Shown here: in pieces, positions 11,146 through 20,440 of the stretch | How the letters are laid out: every line of letters starts with the position of its first letter | Position numbering within the stretch: position 1 is the first letter of the stretch | NCBI GenBank assembly: GCA_027886185.1 | Contig: WOAB01000159.1 | Location: forward strand, 1,364,001-1,428,000 | Source: Rheum nobile | Taxonomy: Eukaryota; Streptophyta; Magnoliopsida; Caryophyllales; Polygonaceae | Length of the DNA stretch: 64,000 nt | Direction: 5' to 3' | The notes under the pieces: model-generated | What the model saw: the letters and a program-made list of their open reading frames with translations, nothing else | What the model was told of the DNA's origin: nothing | Database searches by the model: none | Program-made: the position numbers and the translations under genes

Positions 11146-12049
11146 AGGGTCGAAATTTCGGAACCCATGAAAAGAGCCCGGATCTGGGAAGGCCGGCTTC
11201 GTTGCGCTGGGTGGGGGGCTATTAACCAGGATTAGGGGCACCCGGGATAGAAGGCGCTGGCAGTTGGACGCGCGCGCGGGCGCTGGGCGCCGACGCTGAT
11301 GCGTGTTGGCTTGTCTTGGCGCCGAGGCTCTTGGCTACTGGGTGTCTTGCGCCGAGGACAAGGTGCCCTAACAACTTTCCTAAATTACAACTTCTTGATT
11401 GCCTTGATTTGATTCAATTTTTTTTTTTTTTGGCAAATCTTCAGATCTGGCTTTTTCTACAAGGAAAGATCTCAGCCTTTTTTTTTTTTTTTAGAGAAAT
11501 TGCAACAAGAACTCAAGAACCCTAATTTTCAAGGGTGAACCACCGAGCTTCAAGGCTGCCTCCTTGCGCAGATCTGACTCAAAAATTCTAAAAAAAATAT
11601 TCTAGACTACTACACACTCTATTGATTCAAGTTGGAAAGAAGGAGATCAAAGAAGACGCAGATTAATGGCAAAAAGGTCAAGTACAGCAATTCAACCTAT
11701 ATGCATGCAAATCTAGATCTTTCAATCACCAAATTACCAACACAAAGAGCAATTGTTGTGTGTAGGGGACAAGGTAAGAACACTAAAATTGAAGCAAATA
11801 TATTTTTTGAAGCAGATTTACACCAAAAACGAGTTTTCAATGCAAATCTACAATGTTTTTTTAGACGAAAATAATTCGGCCCTCAAGAGAAATTTTTTTT
11901 TTTGTCAAATTTTCGACTTTAATAATATAGATCTGAATAAGAACAATCGGAATAATCAAGAAAAATGCAGAATTTTTTTTTTTTTGGGTTTTTTGACACG
12001 AAAATAAAGTTGTGATAAGCAAGGAATCGATTCGACTTACAGATTCGAA
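11146..12049 (-). other. 5' leader after the primer site
   Basis: About 900 bp between the primer site and the tandem repeats. A GC-rich stretch lies at 11150-11330 and several T or A homopolymers at 11410-11500, 11893-11900 and 11973-11985. No credible ORF. Confidence 0.6.
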
Positions 12050-12062
12050 GGCTCTGATACCA
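12050..12062 (-). promoter_or_regulatory. Primer binding site, initiator tRNA-Met
   Basis: Minus strand TGGTATCAGAGCC, two bases inside the 5' LTR. TGGTATCAGAGC is complementary to the 3' end of initiator tRNA-Met and is common in copia elements and chromovirus-type gypsy elements. Confidence 0.88.
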
Positions 12063-12064
12063 GT

Positions 12065-12804
12065 TGATGTGACCTTGCTATGAAGAAGGTCTCAAGTCCC
12101 GGATGAGATCGTGATGAATCCGTAGTGGGGCGAAACAACTCCTTGAATAGGCGTCTGCGTTGATGGAGATTGCAAGACGACGGCGAGGCGGAAGCGATTG
12201 CGGAAGCGATGGGAAGTTGATGATGATGCAGTCCGTATGAAGGGTGATGGTGGACGGACTGAATGATGATGGAAATAAGAGGTTTTGGAGGCGGATTAGA
12301 AGAAGGGAGCAAGCTCGACCTAGATCTAGCGGAATTAATGGCAGAAACGCGAGGGAGCAAGCTCAACCAAGAGAATCAAGGAGGACGTTGATGGAGGATC
12401 AATTGGAGTTTCTCTCAACAATAAAGTCTGTAATGTAAACGTAAAAGAGCCAGGAGGCTACAAAGCTAGGTTAAGTAAAAGGAAGACTCTTCCTTTTCCT
12501 TAACCAAAAAGTTTAAAAATAAAACAAATAAAACACTAAAATTACCCTAAGGAATTTCGGTCATTCTAAGTATAGAAATGACCTCCTAAACTCCCTAAAA
12601 ATGCTGAAAATAATAATAAATAATATCCGGGAAAAATACTGATAAATGTCATAAATCAGAAATATCGATAACTAGGCGAATAGCGATTAATATCTCTAAT
12701 CTGTAAGCTCCGGGATCTCTGCAGACTGTGTAGACGTTCCAACTATCACTAAACTCAGAATGGATCCCTCATCTGTAGTTGTCATGGTAGGCGAGGTCAC
12801 ATCA
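12065..12804 (-). repeat. 5' LTR of the Ty3/gypsy element
   Basis: 740 bp, about 99% identical by eye to 5731-6469. In minus orientation this copy supplies the promoter. No TATA box could be fixed with confidence. Confidence 0.92.
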
Positions 12805-13775
12805 AATTTCCATGCTACATACCATTTGCGTCTGAGGATCAGCTGACAACGTTCGTCCAGGAGGTGTTCGAGTATATGTTCGGTATTGACGAGGAAGAGA
12901 TGCTGAAGGAAGTCAGGAAGGATCGGGTTACTTTTTTTGAGTTTCTTACACACGTTTTACGCATGATAGAGGACAGCGATGAGCCCGAGTCAATAGCGGC
13001 GGGATTCATATGGCACGCCATGTCTTGCAACATTTTCATGGATAAGTCCATGAACTAGCTAATGTTGAAGATGTTACCATTGTTTGAGGATTAGGGGCGT
13101 GTCGTCGGCATAACTTGGGGAACTAGGGTTCTAGCCTGGTTGTATAGGAACTTTGGTGTGGCTTCTCGGGGGGAGACAACATGCATAGCGGGGTGCACCT
13201 ATCTACTTCAGGTAAATGAACGATAAATTTAGCGTTGTTGTATTAATTATTAAGTTTTTAACATTACTGTTAATCAACTATATGAATTCATATGTAGACG
13301 TGGATATGGACGTACTTCATATATTTCTTGGGGAACCTTAACCCCCTTCCCGATAGGGATGACGACGAGCGACGTGCTAGTCAGTATTACATCTAGCATA
13401 CCGCACTACGTGCTCCCGACAACCACCGACATTACTGGCGTATCTTGGATGAGTATCGGCCCGAGGATGTACTTTCCCTAATTTTATAATATTTATGTTG
13501 CACTTATGAACAATTATTTACATGATTGTACTTGTTTATCATTGTAGGTAGGGTGAACGTCGTATGGTAGTCTAGATTTTACTGGTGTCTATAAGGCCTC
13601 CACATACACAGAGACGGTCCGTTTTCGGGATGTTGTTGAGCCCTACATGCCCGATCGGGTTGTATGCCAGTTTTGACGGTGATAGAGCAATCCTTGGATG
13701 TCATAGAGTCATCGTACACATTTTTCCCAATCCAGGCTGTTGGGAGAAAGTTGTACACATTGACCTTTGACCCCC
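12805..13775 (+). pseudogene. Plant mobile domain gene, part 2
   Basis: Continues from 5730 in frame as PCYIPFASEDQL, then an acidic region and AGFIWHAMSCNIFMDKSMN, a stop near 13059, and in other frames GCTYLLQTWIWTYF (13190-13310) and VVEPYMPDRVVCQF (13630-13675). These correspond in order to C-terminal PMD segments. Two likely introns remain: one starting at 'cag|gtaaatg' near 13211 and ending at 'tgtag' near 13297, the second ending at 'gtag' near 13548. Several stops and frameshifts make the gene non-functional. Retained introns indicate descent from a genomic copy, not a processed one. An Athila derivative interrupts it at 13776. Confidence 0.65.
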
Positions 13776-15331
13776 TGATAAGCACTACTTTGTAGGGCTT
13801 AAATAAGAGTCATTAGAGGTTTTATTGGTGTCATTCGGGTAGATTTAGACACATTCATGTGCATGGCGTGTGGGGGCGAAGTTTGGTAATTAATTAAATG
13901 CCACATGATTGATGGGTCGAATTGGATGAATTAGGCCCAATAAAGGAGGAAAGGCCCAAATCGCATGAAGAAGCAGTAAGTGAAGCTCGCATGAATTGAA
14001 GCTGAAGCGGAGCGGGTATTCATGCGGATGATGACGGAGCATGACATAAGCGGGCATGTGTTTGTTGGAGTGGGCCGAGAAGAAGCCCACGCGAAATTAG
14101 GCCCATGAAGTCTGAAGCAGCGGAAATTGCAGCGGCAATTGAAGCGGGAAAGTGAGCTGGAAATTGGAGACGGAATTGATGACGTCAGCACGATGTCAGC
14201 GCAAGATGAATTGCTGGAATGTGCTGCTTGCCTTTGAATTGGGCCGTGTTGCTGCTGCGTGTGTTGGGCCGAGAGAGCTGCCTTGGAGTGGGCCGGTGAC
14301 GCTTTTGCTGTGTCGAGAAAGCTGCAACGAAGTTGGGCCGAAGCTGGACAGGAGAAGTCGGGCAGCTGCTGGACGAGAAGATGGAGCGAAATTGCGGGAT
14401 TAATTACCCGGATTTGATTTGCTTATTTTAGTTATTATTTTATTATTGTTATTATTATTATTTTTACACACTTTTAGAATTAGGTTAAAATAACTTTTAG
14501 TTAACCTAGTTGCCGTAATCAATTAAGTTAGACCTAGTTTCATTCATCGTTGTTTTCCCTTTTGCTCAGGCAGACAATTGAAGCCTTTGGATTGATTGGA
14601 TTGTGAGGTTATTCCTTTACTCTTTCTATGATTGTATTAATTTTCTCTCGTGCTTAATCTCATTGATCATATATCGATTCCCCTTGATTTGTTGATTAGG
14701 AAATCAAATAGATTTTAATAGTAGTTCCCTCTAGATTGACAACCTAGAGAAATTAGTATTATGCTATTGGTTCCCATTTTCCATACAACCTGTTGAGATT
14801 GTTATTGATCATACTACTAAGGATTAGAGGATACTGGTTGAGAATCTAAATCCCTTAGTTTGTGTAGAGAATTAATTGCATGCAATTGTATGACTGGTTG
14901 CTACACTTGCATGTACCTATCTATTCCTGAACTTCTTGCTGCTATTGAATTAAATCGTGAAGGTTAGTAGGGATTTGTTTAATAGTTAGGGTTATCAGGA
15001 CTGATTGGACTGGTAACTAATTCAGAACAAGGATTTGGACTTTCATGAGTATTGAGGACTAGGAATAATCAATGATCGATCTATCAATCTGAAGTGTGAA
15101 TATTTGTTTGGTTGAGTTATTTTCCCTATTTGATTTCAAGTCGTTTTATTTATTTATTTATTTTATTTATTTTGTTTTTAATTATAAACCCCCCTTGGTT
15201 ACTTGTTGGTATACAATTACATCGTTGGGATAGTATTTGATTCTCTGTGGGATTCGACCCTTACTTACCAGACTACATTAGTTAGGTTTGTTTAGGATTA
15301 TTTTGTATAGGTGTCACGACAACGCCTATCA
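13776..15331 (+). repeat. 5' LTR of the Athila-like element
   Basis: 1556 bp from TGATAAGCACTACTTTG to ACGCCTATCA. It carries runs of TTATT near 14430-14465 and 15150-15180. Both-strand ORFs at 13890-14403 recur at the same offset in the 3' LTR and have no recognisable domain. Confidence 0.92.
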
Positions 15332-15334
15332 AAT

Positions 15335-15352
15335 TGGCGCCGTTGCCGGGGA
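15335..15352 (+). promoter_or_regulatory. Primer binding site, tRNA-Asp type
   Basis: TGGCGCCGTTGCCGGGGA three bases after the LTR. Identical to the site at 650-667 on the other strand. Confidence 0.88.
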
Positions 15353-15433
15353 ATCAATTTTACTATTCTAATTGTGTATTTGTTTACCAACTGTTGTATG
15401 GACCTATCTTACGGTCCACACCTGTGTTACTAA

Positions 15434-16603
15434 TTGTTTTCATTGAGATCTCAATCCAGACAGATGGCAGCATTTGATTTTTACTATCAGCAGCAAGGCT
15501 GGCCCCATTACTACCCTGAACCTCATGAGACGAGCCAAAGTTCATATACGTCAATGGAGGAGGGCTTCAAGTCACTTGTGCAGAGCATGATGACTATTCA
15601 TCAGGCGACAAACTCCAACATCCAACTTTTAACAACTCAAGTTGGAAATTTGGCAACTCAGTTTGGAAGGTTGGCTCAAGTTGTGGCAAATATGAAGGAG
15701 GATTTTGAAAGGCCACCACCCCAACCGACCCCAATGGCTAATGTGAGTGGCATATCAAAACTGAAAGGAGAAAAGACAGAGGAGAAAGTCGAGAACCAGC
15801 GTCCGCAGGCTTGGACAAAATTCTGCGGATCAGTTCTTGGAGTATACCCTTTGGAAGCGATTCCTGTTGATTACACTCCTCTACCTCGTGATCCTAGGAA
15901 GCCACCTCCTCACCTTCCTAAGATGCTAAAAGTGAAGAAGAAGCTGGTGCTCAATATGGAGCCGCGCAGCTCCATAGGTGAGCATGAGGTAAATCTCCCT
16001 TTACTTGATCTGATGCATGATGTGCCTAAATTTGCTAAATACATGAAATGCTTATGCTGGCCTAGGAAGAGGAAGAAATTGACAGGAGTAATTAATTTGA
16101 ATGAACATGTGTCTGCTGCATTCGGAAGACATTTGCCTGAAAAGTGTAGTGACCCTGACATGTTTAGTATTCCTTGTGATATAGGTTACTCCAGGTTTGA
16201 TCATTGCATGATAGACTTGGGCTCATCTATTAATGTGTTACCCTACTCTGTGTATAAATTGCTAGATCTTGGACCTTTGCTTGAAACTGATTTAGTTATT
16301 CAATTTGTGAATGGATCCAAAGTTTTTCCGAAAGGAATATTTGAGGATGTTCTTGTAAAGGTTAATAAGATGATTTTTCCTGTGGATTTTGTGGTGTTAG
16401 ACATTGGTTATGATATGCATGTGCCCCCTATACTGTTAGGTAGGCCTTTTCTTAAGAATGCTAACATCCGAATCATTATGAGTAGAGGTATTGTGTCTGT
16501 AAAGTATGGGGGTGATAGGGTGACATTTAAGATATTTGATCATAAGAAACACCCTCCTGATAGTAAGTCTGTGCTGTGTTCTGGATTGAGTGATATCACA
16601 TGA
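15434..16603 (+). CDS. gag C-terminal region with aspartic protease
   Basis: 389 codons, open throughout. Residues 1-90 are the coiled-coil-like gag tail (a Gln/Thr-rich segment with LTTQVGNLATQFGRL), then a proline-rich linker. The protease domain is at about 225-350: LNEHVSAAFGRHLPEKC, active-site loop MIDLGSSINVLP (261-264 replace the usual D-S/T-G with D-L-G-S), and ILLGRPFLKNA at 333-343. The capsid core normally encoded before this is missing and the frame begins close to the primer site, so the left part of gag was deleted. Nothing of RT follows: the frame stops at 16603. It could give a small Gag-protease remnant, but I doubt that it assembles particles. The start ATG at 15434 is the first in frame; MAAFDFYYQQQ (15464) is an alternative. 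Confidence 0.8.
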   Translation: MFSLRSQSRQMAAFDFYYQQQGWPHYYPEPHETSQSSYTSMEEGFKSLVQSMMTIHQATNSNIQLLTTQVGNLATQFGRLAQVVANMKEDFERPPPQPTPMANVSGISKLKGEKTEEKVENQRPQAWTKFCGSVLGVYPLEAIPVDYTPLPRDPRKPPPHLPKMLKVKKKLVLNMEPRSSIGEHEVNLPLLDLMHDVPKFAKYMKCLCWPRKRKKLTGVINLNEHVSAAFGRHLPEKCSDPDMFSIPCDIGYSRFDHCMIDLGSSINVLPYSVYKLLDLGPLLETDLVIQFVNGSKVFPKGIFEDVLVKVNKMIFPVDFVVLDIGYDMHVPPILLGRPFLKNANIRIIMSRGIVSVKYGGDRVTFKIFDHKKHPPDSKSVLCSGLSDIT

Positions 16604-18020
16604 TCATAGTAGCACAATGTCAAGCCATGACAATAACTAAGGCGCTATCCGGGAGGCAACCCGAGGTATGCTTTTCTTTTCTTGTTTTTCTTTCCTTGTT
16701 TTTGCATTTGTTTTGGTGTGTTTTGTTTTGTTTTTGTTCTTGTTTTTGTTTCCGACTAACCTGCAGGGAGGAGACCCCATGCCTATTGAAGAAGGTGTTT
16801 ATCACCATTGTAAGTCTTTCCTTCCCTGCACTAAGTCACCCCCCGAAAAAACCTTAAACGGGGGGCCAAAAAAAAAAAATCAAAAAAAAAAAAATTCAAA
16901 AAAAAAAAATTCGAAAATTCGAAAAAAAAACAAGTTTTACCGAAGGCCAGCTGTCCAGAGTTTCCCATGGAGACGGTGCGCATCATGTTGTCAAGGAGGA
17001 TACATTGCCCTACACTTGATTTGGCAACGATGATGGTCCTACAATTGACAGCTGAGGAGGAGGAACACTAGAGCCCACACCATGATTACATATGGGCTCC
17101 ACCATGTATTCCTAGAAGGCCGTACAATCCTACTATCATTGTTTTACCACTATTCACCAAAGTGGTTCCCTTTTGGTTGCACGGTAAGAGAAGATTTTGG
17201 AGTTGATGAAGACACCCGCCCAACACCGGACCTGCGCATATGGAGTACACCGCCAGCGACACCTACAGTGTCCAAGCAGCTTGGCGACGTTTGTGAGTTA
17301 TTTTTTGCTTTTCCCTGTGCTTTATTCTTTTGTCTTTCATTACATTGAGGACAATGCAATGTTTAAGCATGGGGGAGAGTTCTATACTTGCTACGTCGTT
17401 GAGGAGAAAAATGAAAAAATGAAAAGAGCCAAAAATTTAAAAAAAGACTATCATTGAAATCTTGGGATAGGTCGAAAATCCGAAAGGACGGCCTAGGTAA
17501 TAAGCAGGTGGCTTGGACCAGCATTAGGCTGGGGTAATATGAGGTCAAGAGTGATGTGAGCATATGTGAGCACATCTATGAAAAAATATGAGTGGCTTGG
17601 TGAAAACCCGAAAGGACGCCTTGGCAAAATGAGCGAAAAAGAAGAAGAGTGATTTTAGGATTTCTCATTATTCTTGGCGAGGCGTCATAAGAAGAGGAGT
17701 CAAAGAAGGATTGTCGGGTAGGTCACTCTGGAGGGATAAGAAGATAGATGGGAGACTAGGATTAGAATTTATTCACTCTATGGTGTTTGGGATAAGCTTG
17801 TGGGAAGTACTCTGCTTTCCTTTTAGCTTGGTTGTGTGGGGTGTTGAGATTTTCTTGATTTGATGTTGTGTTGTGGTGTGCTTATTTTTGTATGGTTGTC
17901 TGGAGTTTATTGTGGGGTGTTATTCTTAGAGGGATTGATTTTTCTATGCTTCCTGAGACCTTGGGGATTGATTGGAGGAGTAGGTTGACTTTAGCTTACT
18001 CGAGGACGAGCAAGGTTTAA
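16604..18020 (+). other. Non-coding tract of the Athila-like element with conserved hairpins
   Basis: No convincing ORF. It holds elements shared with the second Athila derivative (39130-45479): a short hairpin CGGGAGGCAACCCG near 16650-16663; a stem of CCCCCG and CGGGGG around an A-rich loop at 16839-16866, followed by A-runs to 16930; and a copy of the polypurine motif 'tttaagcatgggggag' at about 17360-17376 after 'ttgaggacaatgcaatg'. ORFs here have biased composition (Phe/Leu or Lys/Asn) and are not believable genes. Confidence 0.7.
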
Positions 18021-18032
18021 GCATGGGGGATT
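18021..18032 (+). promoter_or_regulatory. Polypurine tract
   Basis: GCATGGGGGATT immediately before the 3' LTR, preceded by 'ggtttaa'. A second, internal copy of the motif lies at about 17360-17376. Confidence 0.85.
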
Positions 18033-19588
18033 TGATCAGCACTACTTTGAAGGGCTTAAATAAGAGTCATTAGAGGTTTTATTGGTGTCATTCGGGTAGA
18101 TTTAGACACATTCATGTGCATGGCGTGTGGGGGCGAAGTTTGGTAATTAATTAAATGCCACGTGATTGATGGGTCGAATTGGATGAATTAGGCCCAATAA
18201 AGGAGGAAAGGCCCAAATCGCATGAAGAAGCAGTAAGTGAAGCTCGCATGAATTGAAGCTGAAGCAGAGCGGGTATTCATGCGGATGATGACGGAGCATG
18301 ACATAAGCGGGCATGTGTTTGTTGGAGTGGGCCGAGAAGAAGCCCACGTGAAATTAGGCCCATGAAGTCTGAAGCAGCGGAAATTGCAGCGGCAATTGAA
18401 GCGGGAAAGTGAGCTGGAAATTGGAGACGGAATTGATGACGTCAGCACGATGTCAGCGCAAGATGAATTGCTGGAATGTGCTGCTTGCCTTTGAATTGGG
18501 CCGTGTTGCTGCTGCGTGTGTTGGGCCGAGAGAGCTGCCTTGGAGTGGGCCGGTGACGCTTTTGCTGTGCCGAGAAAGCTGCAACGAAGTTGGGCCGAAG
18601 CTGGACAGGAGAAGCCGGGCAGCTGCTGGACGAGAAGATGGAGCGAAATTGCGGGACTAATTACCCGGATTTGATTTGCTTATTTTCGTTATTATTTTAT
18701 TATTGTTATTATTATTATTTTTACACACTTTTAGAATTAGGTTAAAACAACTTTTAGTTAACCTAGTTGCCGTAATCAATTAAGTTAGACCTAGTTTCAT
18801 TCATCGTTGTTTTCCCTTTTGCTCAGGCAGACAATTGAAGCCTTTAGATTGATTGGATTGTGAGGTTATTCCTTTACTCTTTCTATGATTGTATTAATTT
18901 TCTCTCGTGCTTAATCTCATTGATCATATATCGATTCCCCTTGATTTGTTGATTAGGAAATCAAATAGATTTTAATAGTAGTTCCCTCTAGATTGACAAC
19001 CTAGAGAAATTAGTATTATGCTATTGGTTCCCCTTTTCCATACAACCTGTTGAGATTGTTATTGATCATACTACTAAGGATTAGAGGATACTGGTTGAGA
19101 ATCTAAATCCCTTAGTTTGTGTAGAGAATTAATTACATGCAATTGTATGACTGGTTGCTACACTTGTATGTACCTATCTATTCCTGAACTTCTTGCTGCT
19201 ATTGAATTAAATCGTGAAGGTTAGTAGAGATTTGTTTAATAGTTAGGGTTATCAGGACTGGTTGGACTGGTAACTAATTCAGAACAAGGATTTGGACTTT
19301 CATGAGTATTGAGGACTAGGAATAATCAATGATCGATCTATCAATCTGAAGTGTGAATATTTGTTTGGCTGAGTTATTTTCCCTATTTGATTTCAAGTCG
19401 TTGTTTTTATTTATTTATTTTATTTATTTTGTTTTTAATCATAAACCCCCCTTGGTTACTTGTTGGTATACAATTACATCGTTGGGATAGTATTTGATTC
19501 TCTGTGGGATTCGACCCTTACTTACCAGACTACATTAGTTAGGTTTGTTTAGGATTATTTTGTATAGGTGTCACGACAATGCCTATCA
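18033..19588 (+). repeat. 3' LTR of the Athila-like element
   Basis: 1556 bp beginning TGATCAGCAC (the 5' copy begins TGATAAGCAC) and ending CCTATCA. About 22 substitutions from 13776-15331. Confidence 0.92.
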
Positions 19589-20134
19589 CCCCCCGCGTGG
19601 GATGGCAGAGAGAATCTTGATGAGCATCTATGTTCATTTATTTTGGAGAGCCCGATGGCCGTCCCATCGTGGGATGTGAATGACGAGTACCTAGACTGGT
19701 ATCTCCACATTTGTATGTAAGCCCCCTTATCACGAGTCATGCTTCGTATTGTGTGAGGTCCTCCTCCGACTGTGGATGCGTATAGAGTACATTTCTCCAC
19801 CATTTAATTTGATTTTACCATTTTGGTATTATTGTTCTCGAAATCCACGTATAACAACTAATTTTTTTTGTTTTGCAATGTGGCCGTGGAGACAACATTT
19901 TCTCATGAGATTAATCAACTATGCGGTGGCGGGGCGAAATGGGACCATATGCTGGTCATTCTCTATGGCGATGAGCTTCATGTAGTTGATCCGCTTATCT
20001 GGTCCTCACATCGATTGTCCCAGTCCTCCGGTGCTGCAACTGAGTCATCCACAGCAGCAGAGTACCGAGCCCAAGCGGCGCGTGTCCCGTCTATATATGA
20101 GAGGGGCGAGTCATCCAGGGCTGCGACAGAGTAG
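19589..20134 (+). pseudogene. Plant mobile domain gene, part 3 (3' end)
   Basis: Directly after the Athila element the frame reads PRVGWQRENLDEH, then MAVPSWDVNDEYLDWYLHI, which fits the C-terminal end of PMD proteins. Further frames (19868-20134) encode a Ser/Ala-rich tail ending GESSRAATE and a stop. An intron probably lies between about 19700 and 19880 (an AT-rich stretch ending 'tttgttttgcaatg'). Stops between segments make it a pseudogene. Confidence 0.6.
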
Positions 20135-20440
20135 GCATCAACTTGGCTTATGTTGTCTAGCGATGACTCTAGCTAGCTACTATTATGTATTTAGTACTCT
20201 CAATGGTATTATGTATTTTGTAATGACATTTTGTGTTTATTCCTATTATGTTTTTACGTATTTTATGTTGATTCGAATTGTGGTTTTACGTATTTTTTTA
20301 TTCGTATTGTGGATTTACGTTTTTCAAAACCCATATGCATTTTGAGGCAATTACACATAAACTCTAAACAACCTTACAACAAACATAAAACTTAAAAAAA
20401 ATTAAGCTCTAAACCCAAAAACTACTTTGCATATTAAAGG
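20135..20440. other. 3' flank of the mobile domain gene
   Basis: AT-rich stretch with 'tattatgt' and 'tttacgta' repeated several times. No gene seen; possibly the 3' UTR. Confidence 0.4.

Larger units (their letters stand above)
5731..12804 (-). mobile_element. Non-autonomous Ty3/gypsy element with in-frame pol deletion
   Basis: A 7074-bp element bounded by TGATGTGACC and GGTCACATCA and flanked by a perfect 5-bp duplication AATTT (5726-5730 and 12805-12809). In minus orientation: 5' LTR 12804-12065, initiator tRNA-Met primer site 12062-12050, a 2.7-kb leader with two tandem repeat blocks, gag-protease from 9342 fused to an integrase tail, polypurine tract, 3' LTR 6469-5731. The LTRs (739 and 740 bp) differ at about eight positions by eye, near 99% identity, so the insertion is recent. 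Reverse transcriptase, RNase H and the integrase core are absent. It sits inside the plant mobile domain gene. Confidence 0.92.
13776..19588 (+). mobile_element. Non-autonomous Athila-like element (gag C-terminus plus protease only)
   Basis: 5813 bp: 5' LTR 13776-15331, tRNA-Asp primer site 15335-15352, one ORF (15434-16603), a long non-coding tract, polypurine tract, 3' LTR 18033-19588. Flanked by CCCCC on both sides (13771-13775, 19589-19593), consistent with a 5-bp duplication though the sequence is low complexity. The two 1556-bp LTRs differ at about 22 sites by eye, near 98.6% identity, mostly transitions. RT, RNase H, integrase and the gag capsid core are absent. It is inserted in the plant mobile domain gene. 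Confidence 0.92.

Noticed and set aside
10375..11147. Plus-strand ORFs over the 155-bp repeats as a repeat protein gene
   Set aside because: The peptides are translations of the tandem leader repeat on the strand opposite to the element's gag, change frame between units, and have no protein features.
13890..14403. ORFs of 66-86 codons on both strands, repeated at 18147-18660
   Set aside because: They lie in the two LTRs of one element; identical duplication reflects LTR duplication, not gene conservation.
16668..17033. 121-codon plus-strand ORF after the Athila protease
   Set aside because: Composition is Phe/Leu then poly-Lys from homopolymer tracts; it has no similarity to env or pol.
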